Source: Polaribacter tangerinus
Lineage (GTDB): Bacteria; Bacteroidota; Bacteroidia; Flavobacteriales; Flavobacteriaceae
Direction of reading: 5' to 3'
NCBI RefSeq assembly: GCF_038024095.1
Contig: NZ_CP150668.1
Location: forward strand, 2,480,001 to 2,544,000
Length of the DNA: 64,000 nt
Within the stretch, counting starts at the first letter, position 1, and each line of letters opens with the position of its first letter. Shown piece after piece: positions 28,783-37,864 of the stretch. The notes below the pieces were generated by a model. It ran no database searches and had not been told where the DNA came from. It saw only the letters and a program-made list of their open reading frames with translations. A program made the position numbers and the translations under genes.

Positions 28783-30408
28783 ATGATGAAAAACTATAAA
28801 AATATATATACAGTTTTATTTTTTATGACTATGGCCTTTTTGGGTTGTCAAGAAAATGAATTTCAATTCGGAGAAATTGTACCACCTTCAAACATATCAG
28901 TAACCGTAAATATAGAGGGTGCCGATGATGCAAATCCGAATGGTGATGGAAGCGGTGTGGTACATTTTTCTGCTAAGGCAAACAATGCTGTTTCATTTGT
29001 ATTTCATACAAACGGACAAGAAAAAGTAGCTCCTTCAGGAAATCAAACTATAAGTTTTAGTACTCAAGGTTTGGTAACCTATAACGTAAATGTGGTTGCA
29101 GTTGGTGCTGGCGGGGTTTCTTCCAGCAAACTAATTGAAGTTACTGTATTGTCTAATTACAAAGCACCTGAAGAATTAATAACAATGTTAACAAACAATG
29201 ATTCGCAAACTTGGAGAGTAAAGTCAGAAGCTTTGGCACATTTTGGTGTAGGTCCGGCAGATGCAGTTTCTCCAATTTGGTATGCAGCAGCACCTGGAGA
29301 AAAATCAATTACAGGAATGTACGATGATGCTTATGTTTTTAATGTTGATGGATCTATTAAATATGTTACGAATAGTACAAATGACGATCCGTCGGAAGAT
29401 GTTAGTGGTACAATTTTTGGTCAGGCTGCACCTATGGATCAAGAGTTAGGAAATGTGGGTATTTCTGCCAATCCTGGTGGTGAGTATGAAAACTATCCAT
29501 TAGATGATTTTGAAGGAACTTGGATTTTAACAGCACCGAATGGTCAAGAAACAATATCTCTTTCAGGAAATGGATTTTTAGGATTTTATGTTGGTGGAGA
29601 TCATACTTATCAAATAATTTCTAGAACAAGTAACGAAATGCTGCTAAAAACTATTGGTTTAGATGGTTTAGCCTGGTTTGTAGTTTTAACAACTGAATCT
29701 CCAGTAGATAACTCGCTAAATACAGCATATACAAATTTGGTTTGGCAAGATGAATTTGATGTTGATGGTGCACCAGACGCAACAAAATGGACTTATGACC
29801 TAGGTGCAGGTGGTTGGGGAAATCAAGAACTTCAAACCTATACCAATACAACTGATAATTCAATTGTAGAAGGAGGTTTTTTAAAGATTAAAGCAAAAGC
29901 AGATGGCGCATCCTATACTTCTGCAAGATTAAAATCTGAAGGATTATATGCCTTTACCTATGGTAGAGTAGAGGTTAGAGCAAAATTACCAGCCGCTCAA
30001 GGTACATGGCCAGCAATATGGATGCTTGGAGCAAACTTTAGCTCAGTTGGATGGCCAGCTTCTGGAGAAATTGATATTATGGAACAGAAGGGAACAGACA
30101 AAAATACCGTATTAAGTACTATACATTATCCAGGAAATTTTGGTGGTGGAGGACCTTCTGAATCAATAGAATTGGCAACTTCAACCACAGAGTTTCATAA
30201 TTATACGTTAGAATGGTCGGCATCAGAAATTATTTTCGCTATAGATGATCAAGTATATCACACTTTACCAAATGATAGTACATTGCCATTTAATGCAGAT
30301 TTCTTCTTAATCTTAAATGTAGCTATGGGTGGTACTCTAGGCGGAACTGTAGATGCTGCTTTTACAGAAGACATGATGGAAATTGATTACGTAAGAGTAT
30401 ATCAATAA
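28783..30408 (+). CDS. GH16 endo-beta-1,3-glucanase (laminarinase) lipoprotein
   Basis: 541 residues, lipobox Cys22 (AFLGCQEN). Residues about 35-125 are a PKD-like domain. About 130-305 is a divergent copy of the module duplicated in the preceding lipoprotein (TWRVKSEALAHFGVGP, YDDAYVFNVDGS). The C-terminal GH16 domain (from about 312) has LVWQDEFDVDG, GRVEVRAKLP, WPAIWMLG and the catalytic signature GEIDIMEQKG, with nucleophile Glu429, Asp431 and acid/base Glu434. LNVAMGGTLGG and MEIDYVRVYQ complete the fold. ExDxxE of this type is that of laminarinase/licheninase GH16; the locus favours laminarin. Two adjacent ATG codons could both serve as start. A terminator follows. Confidence 0.92.
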   Translation: MMKNYKNIYTVLFFMTMAFLGCQENEFQFGEIVPPSNISVTVNIEGADDANPNGDGSGVVHFSAKANNAVSFVFHTNGQEKVAPSGNQTISFSTQGLVTYNVNVVAVGAGGVSSSKLIEVTVLSNYKAPEELITMLTNNDSQTWRVKSEALAHFGVGPADAVSPIWYAAAPGEKSITGMYDDAYVFNVDGSIKYVTNSTNDDPSEDVSGTIFGQAAPMDQELGNVGISANPGGEYENYPLDDFEGTWILTAPNGQETISLSGNGFLGFYVGGDHTYQIISRTSNEMLLKTIGLDGLAWFVVLTTESPVDNSLNTAYTNLVWQDEFDVDGAPDATKWTYDLGAGGWGNQELQTYTNTTDNSIVEGGFLKIKAKADGASYTSARLKSEGLYAFTYGRVEVRAKLPAAQGTWPAIWMLGANFSSVGWPASGEIDIMEQKGTDKNTVLSTIHYPGNFGGGGPSESIELATSTTEFHNYTLEWSASEIIFAIDDQVYHTLPNDSTLPFNADFFLILNVAMGGTLGGTVDAAFTEDMMEIDYVRVYQ

Positions 30409-30425
30409 TAAAATATTAGTTTAAA

Positions 30426-30459
30426 AAAGGTCGAGTGTTTTACCATTCGACCTTTATTA
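30426..30459 (+). terminator. Rho-independent terminator after the GH16 gene
   Basis: AAAGGTCGAGTG (30426-30437) pairs with CATTCGACCTTT (30444-30455), 12 bp including one G-U pair, around a 6-nt loop, followed by ATTAAT. It separates susCD-GH16 from the phosphorylase-transporter group. Confidence 0.7.
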
Positions 30460-30583
30460 ATAGTTGTTAGCACAAATTACAAGATTTTACCCCAACTATA
30501 ATTTGTAGGAGATTTCTATGGCCTTATCTCATATAAATTATCAACTAAAATAAAAGCGATATAGTTTCGCTACAAACAATTAA

Positions 30584-33500
30584 ATGAATACTACTTCTCT
30601 TATAGCAAATAATTTTAAAAAGATTACTACTAATAATGGTAGTATGGTAAGCTTGAATAATGAAACTTTTTATAAAATATCCGATAGTCATACCATGCGT
30701 CCTTTTTTTATGACGATAGTATCAGACTCTAACCATTGGATGTTTATTTCTAGTAATGGAGCATTATCTGCAGGTAGAAAAAATGCACAATTTGCTTTAT
30801 TCCCTTATTATACAGACGATAAAATAACTGCATTAGCAGAAACTACAGGTTGTAAAACAATTTTTAGAGTCCATAAAAATGACCGTACTTATTTGTGGGA
30901 ACCTTTTTCAGAAAGAAATGAGGGACTTTATGATTTTTCTAGAAATATTTATAAAAATGTGTATGGCAATAAAATTATTTTTGAAGAAATTAATCACGAT
31001 TTAAACCTTGTATTTTCATACGAATGGAATTCTAGTGATGTATATGGTTTTGTTAGAAAGGCAAAGCTTGTAAATACAAGTTCTGATAAAGTTTCTATAG
31101 AGGCCTTAGATGGTTTTCAAGATATTTTACCTTTTGGCGTAGGCTCCGAGCTACAAGCAAATGTAAGCAATTTGGTAGATGCTTACAAAAAAAGCGAATT
31201 AGAGAAAGAAATAGGTTTAGGAATTTATTCTTTAAGCGCTATAATTGTTGATAAGGCAGAACCTAGTGAAGCGTTAAAAGCAACTATTGTTTGGTCTAAC
31301 GGAATTGAAAAGCCAACATATTTATTATCATCTCTACAAATAGATGCTTTTAGAAAAGGTTTTTCAATTAAAGAAGAAATAGATATTAGAGCAGAAAAAG
31401 GAGCATATTTAACAGTATTCAATTTTATTCTAGAAGGCAATTCTTGTAAAGACTGGTTGCACGTTGCAAATGTAAATCAGTCGATAAGCCAAATAGTTGC
31501 CTTATCTCAATTTAAAGCTACAACCAAAAACATAAAAGAGGTTTTAGAAAAGGACATTTTAAGTGGTACAAAAAAACTTATAAAATTAACAGCATCTGCA
31601 GATGGTTTGCAACTTACAGCTGATCATTTGATTAATACACGTCATTTTTCGAATACACTTTTTAATATTATGAGAGGTGGTGTTTTTGATAATAATTATC
31701 TAATAGAAAAATTAGATTTTTTGAATTACCTATCTAAAGCAAATACCAATGTTTACAATTCTAAAAGAGAGATGTTACACAAAATGCCAGCAACATTTAG
31801 TGTATCTTTTTTAAAAGAGTTTACAGAAAATGATTTAGATAAAGATTTTAAGAGGTTATCTTTAGAATACTTACCATTAAAGTTTAGTAGACGACATGGA
31901 GACCCGAGTAGACCATGGAATAAGTTTTCTATAAACACTAAAAACGAAAATGATGGCTCTAAAATACTAGATTACGAAGGAAATTGGAGAGATATTTTTC
32001 AGAATTGGGAGGCCTTAGCACATTCTTATCCGGGTTTTATAGAGAGCATGATTCACAAGTTTTTAAACGCCACTACTTTTGATGGGTACAATCCTTACAG
32101 AGTTACCAAAGGCGGTTTCGATTGGGAGGTGATAGAAGAAAATGATCCGTGGTCTTATATTGGTTATTGGGGAGATCATCAAGTTATTTATCTACTAAAG
32201 TTTTTAGAATTTGCAGAAAAACATTATCCAAATGAACTCTCTAAACTTTTTAGTTCTGCTATTTTTGTATATGCCAACGTTCCATATAAAATTAAATCTT
32301 ACCAAGAAATTCTTAAAAACTCAAAAGATACTATAGATTTTGATTTTCAGCTAAATGAAAAAATTAACAAAGAAAGAGAGTATCTGGGAGCAGATGGAGC
32401 ATTGCTAAAAAGTTACGATGGCGCTATATACAAAGTCAATTTAATTGAAAAAATATTGGCAACTCTTTTAGCCAAAGTATCTAATTTTATTCCAGAGGCT
32501 GGTATTTGGTTAAATACGCAAAGACCAGAGTGGAATGATGCTAATAACGCTTTGGTTGGAAATGGTGTTTCTATGGTAACACTTTACTATTTAAGAAGGT
32601 TTATTCATTTTTTTGAAGAATTAGTGTTAAAATCCAGTACGTTAGAGTTTGAATTATCTGAAGAGCTAGCTGTTTTCTTTAAAAATGTACACACTACACT
32701 TTTAGAAAACAAAAAAATATTAACAAGAAAGTTTACCAACAAAGAACGAAAACTTGTTTTAGATGGCTTGGCAGAGCCTGCTAGTAATTATAGAGTAAAA
32801 ATTTATAAAAACGGATTTTCTACCAAAAAGCAGTCGATTTTAAAAGACGAATTACTTACGTTTTTAGATACAATAAAAGAGTATTTAGAGCACTCTATTA
32901 AAGCAAATAAGCGTGCAGATAATTTGTATCATGCTTATAATTTAATGACACTTAAAGGGACAGACGAAATAGAAATTTCTTATTTACCAGAAATGTTAGA
33001 AGGCCAGGTAGCTGTTTTAAGTGCTAAGTATTTATCTTCTAAAGAAGCGCTAGAGTTATTAAATGGTTTAAAAAATAGTGCCCTTTTTAGGCCAGACCAA
33101 TACAGTTATATTTTATATCCAAATAAAGAATTACCAAGATTTACCCATAAAAATAATATTGCAAAAGATAAAGTAGAAAGCTCGTTACTATTAGCAACAT
33201 TAATAAATGATAATAATACCAATATTATAGAGAAAGACGTGTTCGGAAACTATCATTTTAATGGAAGTTTTAATAATGCAAATAGTTTAGAAAATGCTTT
33301 AGACTTGCTACCGAAAGAAAAATATTCTTCTTTGTTAAATCAGGATAAAGATGCTGTTTTGGCAATATTTGAAACTGTTTTTAATCATAAATCTTTTACT
33401 GGAAGGTCTGGAACATTTTTCGGTTATGAAGGTTTGGGCTCTATTTATTGGCACATGGTTTCTAAATTGTTAGTAGCTGTTCAAGAAAACTGTATTCGTG

Positions 33501-34030
33501 CAATAGAAGAAAAAGCTTCTGATAAAATTATCGGAAAATTGTTAGATCACTATTACGAAATTCATGCAGGAATAGGTGTACATAAATCTCCCCGATTATA
33601 TGGTGCTTTTCCTACAGATGCATACTCTCATACCCCAGCAGGAAAAGGAGCGCAACAGCCTGGTATGACAGGGCAAGTAAAGGAAGATGTTTTAAATAGG
33701 TTTGGAGAATTAGGAGTTTTCGTAAAAGAAGGAAAGCTTTTTTTTAACCCTTCTCTACTTAAAAAAGAAGAGTTTTTACGTTCACCGCAAATATTTAAAT
33801 ACATAACAGTTTCAGGAGATGAAAAAGAATTAGAAGTAAACCAACATGAACTTGCTTTTACTTATTGCCAAGTGCCAATTTTGTATTCAAAAGGCGAAGA
33901 AAAATCAATAACTGTGATTTATAATGATCATAGTTCGATTGTTTTTTCTGAGCTATTTTTAAGTAGAGAAGTAAGTAATCAAGTTTTTAAAAGAACCAAT
34001 ACAATTAACCATATAAAAGTGGTTATTTAA
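30584..34030 (+). CDS. Very large GH94-superfamily phosphorylase, probably GH149-like beta-1,3-glucan phosphorylase
   Basis: 1148 residues with no signal peptide, so cytoplasmic. The N-terminal beta-sandwich (NHWMFISSNGALSAGRKNAQ, ALFPYYTDDKITALAE, YLWEPFSER) and the helical barrel with RPEWNDANNALVGNG (Asp652) resemble GH94 and related phosphorylases, whose catalytic acid lies in a WND motif. The C-terminal part has GRSGTFFGYEGLGSIYWHM, HAGIGVHKSPRLYGAFPTDA and PGMTGQVKEDVLNRFGE, where phosphate-binding residues are expected. Length and context (GH16, SusCD, symporter) fit the GH149 beta-1,3-glucan phosphorylases rather than cellobiose phosphorylase (about 800 residues). The GH94-clan assignment is fairly sure; the family number comes from recall, not a search. 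Confidence 0.65.
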   Translation: MNTTSLIANNFKKITTNNGSMVSLNNETFYKISDSHTMRPFFMTIVSDSNHWMFISSNGALSAGRKNAQFALFPYYTDDKITALAETTGCKTIFRVHKNDRTYLWEPFSERNEGLYDFSRNIYKNVYGNKIIFEEINHDLNLVFSYEWNSSDVYGFVRKAKLVNTSSDKVSIEALDGFQDILPFGVGSELQANVSNLVDAYKKSELEKEIGLGIYSLSAIIVDKAEPSEALKATIVWSNGIEKPTYLLSSLQIDAFRKGFSIKEEIDIRAEKGAYLTVFNFILEGNSCKDWLHVANVNQSISQIVALSQFKATTKNIKEVLEKDILSGTKKLIKLTASADGLQLTADHLINTRHFSNTLFNIMRGGVFDNNYLIEKLDFLNYLSKANTNVYNSKREMLHKMPATFSVSFLKEFTENDLDKDFKRLSLEYLPLKFSRRHGDPSRPWNKFSINTKNENDGSKILDYEGNWRDIFQNWEALAHSYPGFIESMIHKFLNATTFDGYNPYRVTKGGFDWEVIEENDPWSYIGYWGDHQVIYLLKFLEFAEKHYPNELSKLFSSAIFVYANVPYKIKSYQEILKNSKDTIDFDFQLNEKINKEREYLGADGALLKSYDGAIYKVNLIEKILATLLAKVSNFIPEAGIWLNTQRPEWNDANNALVGNGVSMVTLYYLRRFIHFFEELVLKSSTLEFELSEELAVFFKNVHTTLLENKKILTRKFTNKERKLVLDGLAEPASNYRVKIYKNGFSTKKQSILKDELLTFLDTIKEYLEHSIKANKRADNLYHAYNLMTLKGTDEIEISYLPEMLEGQVAVLSAKYLSSKEALELLNGLKNSALFRPDQYSYILYPNKELPRFTHKNNIAKDKVESSLLLATLINDNNTNIIEKDVFGNYHFNGSFNNANSLENALDLLPKEKYSSLLNQDKDAVLAIFETVFNHKSFTGRSGTFFGYEGLGSIYWHMVSKLLVAVQENCIRAIEEKASDKIIGKLLDHYYEIHAGIGVHKSPRLYGAFPTDAYSHTPAGKGAQQPGMTGQVKEDVLNRFGELGVFVKEGKLFFNPSLLKKEEFLRSPQIFKYITVSGDEKELEVNQHELAFTYCQVPILYSKGEEKSITVIYNDHSSIVFSELFLSREVSNQVFKRTNTINHIKVVI

Positions 34031-34104
34031 TAAGTTAAAAAAACAGCGACCATAACACAATAATGTCTATAAATAGCTAAATTATTTAAATAAATACTAA
34101 AATC

Positions 34105-35103
34105 ATGAAACATGTACCGATACTTTTTCTGCTATTTTTTTTACTTATGTCATGTAAATATGAGCAAAGAAAAGATGTTATTAGTGTTTCGGGCAGAAAA
34201 ATTTTACTGAACAATCAACCGTATCTAATTCAGGGAATTTGTTATCATCCTGTGCCAAAAGGTACTAATAAAAGAGATTTCGGAAATATAGACGAAGATT
34301 TAAATTTAATGACAGAGGCAGGAATTAATACAATTCGTGTTTATGAGCCTATTGATGATTGGCAGGTTTTAGATAAAATTGATGCTGCAGGTATTAAAGT
34401 AATTATCGGTTTTGGATACAATCAAGGAGGTAAAAATGATATTCTATCAGGAACTTTTATCGATTATGTTAAGAAATACAAAAGTCATAATGCCATTTTA
34501 ATGTGGGAGTTAGGCAATGAGTACAATTATCATCCGGAGTGGTTTAATAATGATATTAAAACTTGGTATAAAGCAATGAATGATGCTGCTAATTTAATTC
34601 ATAAAAACGATACAAATCACCTAACTACAACAGCACACGGAGAATTACCAGATTCACTAGCATTAAGCATGGGCAAAAATATTGACGTTTGGGGAATGAA
34701 CGTTTACAGATGGGACAATCCCGATAAAATTTACAAACAATGGGAGGAAGTTAGTACAAAACCGATGTATTTATCCGAAGGAGGTGGAGACAGTTATATG
34801 TTGATAGCAAAGGCAGGTTACGAAAAAGGAGTAAATGAACTTGCACAAGCAGATGCGAATTATAAGATTTTAAAAAGTGTTTTTTCTAATGATGATGTTT
34901 GCAGTGGTATTACCCTCTTTTCATTTACCGATGGATGGTGGAAAGCAGGCAATAATAACCAGCAAGATATTGGTGGTTGGGCACCAAATAGTTCTGGTGT
35001 TCCTTATGATGGATCACCAAATGAAGAGTTTTGGGGAATTGTAGATATTGATAGGAAAAAGAAAAAAACGTTTGAAATAGTAAAAAAAATGTATAACAAG
35101 TAA
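34105..35103 (+). CDS. Clan GH-A glycosidase lipoprotein (TIM barrel; GH17-, GH2- or GH5-like)
   Basis: 332 residues with lipobox Cys17 (LLMSCKY). The barrel carries two candidate catalytic glutamates in the clan GH-A positions: acid/base Glu139 after strand 4 (MWELGNEYNYHP) and nucleophile Glu225 after strand 7 (MYLSEGGGDSY). Other strands: LIQGICYHPV, GINTIRVYEP and KVIIGFGYNQGG. The size is that of a bare barrel with no accessory domain. The exact family is not decided from sequence; the laminarin locus suggests a beta-glucosidase, exo-glucanase or glucanosyltransferase acting on beta-1,3-glucan. It is followed immediately by the symporter gene. Confidence 0.7.
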   Translation: MKHVPILFLLFFLLMSCKYEQRKDVISVSGRKILLNNQPYLIQGICYHPVPKGTNKRDFGNIDEDLNLMTEAGINTIRVYEPIDDWQVLDKIDAAGIKVIIGFGYNQGGKNDILSGTFIDYVKKYKSHNAILMWELGNEYNYHPEWFNNDIKTWYKAMNDAANLIHKNDTNHLTTTAHGELPDSLALSMGKNIDVWGMNVYRWDNPDKIYKQWEEVSTKPMYLSEGGGDSYMLIAKAGYEKGVNELAQADANYKILKSVFSNDDVCSGITLFSFTDGWWKAGNNNQQDIGGWAPNSSGVPYDGSPNEEFWGIVDIDRKKKKTFEIVKKMYNK

Positions 35104-35106
35104 GTG

Positions 35107-36528
35107 ATGTCAGAAAGAATAAAAAAAGTTCCGTTTGGTCAAAAAGTTGCCTTTGGAGTAGGGATGTTAGCAAATCAAATGTTTCCCGCAGCACTGGGAA
35201 TTTTTATGGTTGTTTTGGTACAAGATCTAGGTTTTCCAGGTTGGATGTGGGGAATTATCTATTTCTTCCCTAGAATGTTCGACTCTTTTACAGATCCAAT
35301 TATGGGCTACATATCAGACAATACAAAGTCTAGATGGGGCAGAAGGCGGCAATATGTTGTTCTCGGAGGTTTAATTATGGGAATTGCCTTTATAATTATG
35401 TGGCAACTTTATAGAGAAAGTGGTATAGATTACAACTTTATCTATTTTATGTTTTGGTCTTTTATTTTTTATCTCGGACTCACCATTTTTAGTGTTCCTT
35501 ATGTAGCAATGGGATACGAAATGAGTGATGATTTTCACGAGCGAACAAGTATTATGGCTACTGCACAATGGATTGGTCAATGGGCTTGGGTTATAGCTCC
35601 ATGGTTTTGGGTAATTATGTATGATGCCGAATGGTTTGATTCTGCAGAAATAGCAACGAGGTCGTTGGCATTTTGGGTAGGAATTATTTTTGCGATTTGC
35701 GCAATAATACCCGGTATTTTTATAAAAAGTAAATCGACATTACAGGAAGATTACGCTCCTTTAAATATAAAAAGCATTGGAAATAGTTTAAAAGAAATAG
35801 GAGCTGGTTTTTTAACAGCTTTTAAAATGAAGCCATTTAGGCAACTTTGTATCGCTACTTTTTTAGTTTATAATGCGTTTATGACAATTGCCTCTTTTTC
35901 TTTCTTTATTATTGTATATCATCTTTTTGCCGGAGATGCAAATAATGCTGGAATATGGCCAACTCTTTTTGGTTGTTTAGGAGCTTTAGGAACTACTTTT
36001 TTTGTAATTCCTATAGTAACAAGAATGTCTAAAAGTCTCGGAAAAAAAAGAGCGTTTATTATTTCTCAGGGAATATCTATTGTGGGTTATGTAATGCTAT
36101 GGTTTTTATTTGTACCAGGCAAACCATATCTTTTTATTTTTGCCTTACCACTATTTTCTTTTGGAATTGGTAGTTTGTTTTTACTTATGATGTCGATGAC
36201 TGCAGATGTTATAGATTTAGATGAATTAAATACTGGTTTAAGACGAGAGGGAACTTTTGGTGCAATATATTGGTTAATGGTAAAGTTTGGTTTTGCAATT
36301 GCAGGAGGTTTAAGCGGATTAATAATGAGCTTTGTTGGTTTCGATTCTGGTGCAGTTATTCAGCCCGAAGGAGCTGTAGATGGCTTGCGATTGGCATTTT
36401 CAGGAATTCCTATTTTAGGAACAACCATTGCAATGTTTATTATGAAAGACTATAATATTACAGAAGAAAAAGCAAATAAAGTGAGTTTGCAGTTAGCAAT
36501 AAACAGAAAAAAAGCACTACAAAATTAA
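35107..36528 (+). CDS. GPH-family sugar:cation symporter (MFS)
   Basis: A 12-helix inner-membrane carrier of about 473 residues. The glycoside-pentoside-hexuronide family signature is clear: FGVGMLANQ near the start, then RMFDSFTDPIMGYISDNTKS and RWGRRRQYV. The frame can also start at GTG 35104, directly abutting the preceding stop; ATG 35107 is preferred. It probably imports laminari-oligosaccharides for the cytoplasmic phosphorylase encoded two genes upstream. It is the last gene of the beta-glucan locus and is followed by a terminator hairpin. Confidence 0.88.
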   Translation: MSERIKKVPFGQKVAFGVGMLANQMFPAALGIFMVVLVQDLGFPGWMWGIIYFFPRMFDSFTDPIMGYISDNTKSRWGRRRQYVVLGGLIMGIAFIIMWQLYRESGIDYNFIYFMFWSFIFYLGLTIFSVPYVAMGYEMSDDFHERTSIMATAQWIGQWAWVIAPWFWVIMYDAEWFDSAEIATRSLAFWVGIIFAICAIIPGIFIKSKSTLQEDYAPLNIKSIGNSLKEIGAGFLTAFKMKPFRQLCIATFLVYNAFMTIASFSFFIIVYHLFAGDANNAGIWPTLFGCLGALGTTFFVIPIVTRMSKSLGKKRAFIISQGISIVGYVMLWFLFVPGKPYLFIFALPLFSFGIGSLFLLMMSMTADVIDLDELNTGLRREGTFGAIYWLMVKFGFAIAGGLSGLIMSFVGFDSGAVIQPEGAVDGLRLAFSGIPILGTTIAMFIMKDYNITEEKANKVSLQLAINRKKALQN

Positions 36529-36537
36529 GTCTACAAA

Positions 36538-36577
36538 AAAAGGAGGTAACAGTTTTTAAAATCTGTTGTCTCCTTTT
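36538..36577 (+). terminator. Terminator after the beta-glucan symporter
   Basis: AAAAGGAGGTAACAG (36538-36552) pairs with CTGTTGTCTCCTTTT (36563-36577), 15 bp with two G-U pairs, loop of 10 nt. It lies 9 bp after the symporter stop and 25 bp from the convergent gene, so it may serve both strands. Confidence 0.75.
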
Positions 36578-36601
36578 AGTATGTTTTAATCAGGGTAACT
36601 T

Positions 36602-37252
36602 TTACCTAAAAAGCACATCTAGTGTAAGTAAATCTAGTGTTCCGTCTGCAAATAGATTATTTTTTTCTTCAAAATGCTTTATGGCTGTCATGGTTTCTTT
36701 TTTAAGAATACCATCTAAAAGTATGTCATACCCGTTGGCAATTAATTTTTTTTGTACTTCAAAAATTAGCGGATTTTTTTCTCCGTATTTTAAAACTTTG
36801 TTAGGGTTAAAAAGTTGTTTTATCCTGCTGTTTGCTTCCTTTTTTTGGAAAGAATCCGAATCTGAACCACTTTCGTGTAAAAACTTAATTTTTTCATTAT
36901 CAAAGCCCTTATCTTTAAGAGTAGCAGCATTTTCTAATTTCGATTCGTAAAACTTTATTGCTGCAAGTTTTTTTGCATATACTTTTTGCGCAGCAACTGT
37001 TTCCGGAGCGTCATTTTCTGGAGCTCTTACATCAATATCATTTACCGTCCATTGTAGTGTTACAAAGCTATTTAAATCTTCAACTGCTTCAAAATAGTCT
37101 AAAACAATAGCTTGATTATAATAATTAAAATCTAATTTTTTTGAAGTTACATAGGCACTGTTTTTGGCTGTAAACCTTTGATATGTATTGTATTGGCCGA
37201 AACCAACTACTGTTAAAATTATTAGTAATAATAAAATTATTAATTGTTTCAT
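36602..37252 (-). CDS. Exported protein with C-terminal peptidoglycan-binding-like domain
   Basis: The start is set at 37252 (MKQLIILLLLIILTVVGF), which gives a proper signal peptide or membrane anchor; the open frame reaches 19 codons further upstream without signal-like sequence. Mature residues about 25-140 are mostly helical and not recognised. The last 65 residues (LKYGEKNPLIFEVQKKLIAN, GYDILLDGILKKETMTAI, FEEKNNLFADGTLDLLTL) match the peptidoglycan_binding_1 pattern of paired short helices with a GxLxxxT loop. No enzymatic domain is seen. It stands alone, convergent with the symporter operon. Confidence 0.65.
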   Translation of the reverse strand: MKQLIILLLLIILTVVGFGQYNTYQRFTAKNSAYVTSKKLDFNYYNQAIVLDYFEAVEDLNSFVTLQWTVNDIDVRAPENDAPETVAAQKVYAKKLAAIKFYESKLENAATLKDKGFDNEKIKFLHESGSDSDSFQKKEANSRIKQLFNPNKVLKYGEKNPLIFEVQKKLIANGYDILLDGILKKETMTAIKHFEEKNNLFADGTLDLLTLDVLFR

Positions 37253-37456
37253 GATGTTTTTTTTCTTATAACAATTACAAATGTAATTAATTCTTATGAT
37301 AAAAAGCACTGTTTATGAAACCAACAAAAAGTATCAATTTATAAGTTGTTAATCTCATTTTTAGCGCATTATAACGTTGTTTTCAATAATCTTACCTAAA
37401 TAATTTTAGATAAATAGAGTATTTAACTATATTTGACTTCAATCTTTAATATACAA

Positions 37457-37864
37457 ATGGAAAAACAAAACTTAAAAATTTTACTAATTGATGATGATCC
37501 TATTGAAGCTTTAAAATTCAATAGAGCAGTTTCCGACTCCTCACACCATAAAATTGAGGTGGTTACAGATGGAGATGCTGCTATGGAAAAGCTAGAAACC
37601 TTTCGACCTAATATAATTTTACTAGACTTAAATATGCCATTAACAGATGGCATAGAATTTTTAGGTTTTTTAAAGTCAAATGATAGTTTACGACAAATTC
37701 CTGTTATTATTTTAACCACCTCAGACAATGACTCCGATTTACGTTATTGTTATAACATTGGTATTGCGGGCTATATGATTAAGCCATTGAGCTATGAGGC
37801 TTATGAAGAAAAAATTAGAGGGATTTTAAATTATTGGAGTTTAAATAACTTTGTAAAAGCCTAG
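37457..37864 (+). CDS. Single-domain response regulator (receiver) of the H-NOX phosphorelay
   Basis: 135 residues, one receiver domain. Acidic pocket in ILLIDDDP, phosphoacceptor Asp57 in IILLDLNMPLTDGIEF, Thr in VIILTTSDNDSD and Lys in YMIKPLSYEAYEE. The frame is open from a TTG at 37433, but ATG 37457 (MEKQNLKILL) matches normal receiver starts. No output domain, so it probably acts as a phosphate shuttle or by protein contact. Its last base overlaps the GTG start of the H-NOX gene (TAGTG), so the two are translationally coupled. Confidence 0.88.
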   Translation: MEKQNLKILLIDDDPIEALKFNRAVSDSSHHKIEVVTDGDAAMEKLETFRPNIILLDLNMPLTDGIEFLGFLKSNDSLRQIPVIILTTSDNDSDLRYCYNIGIAGYMIKPLSYEAYEEKIRGILNYWSLNNFVKA

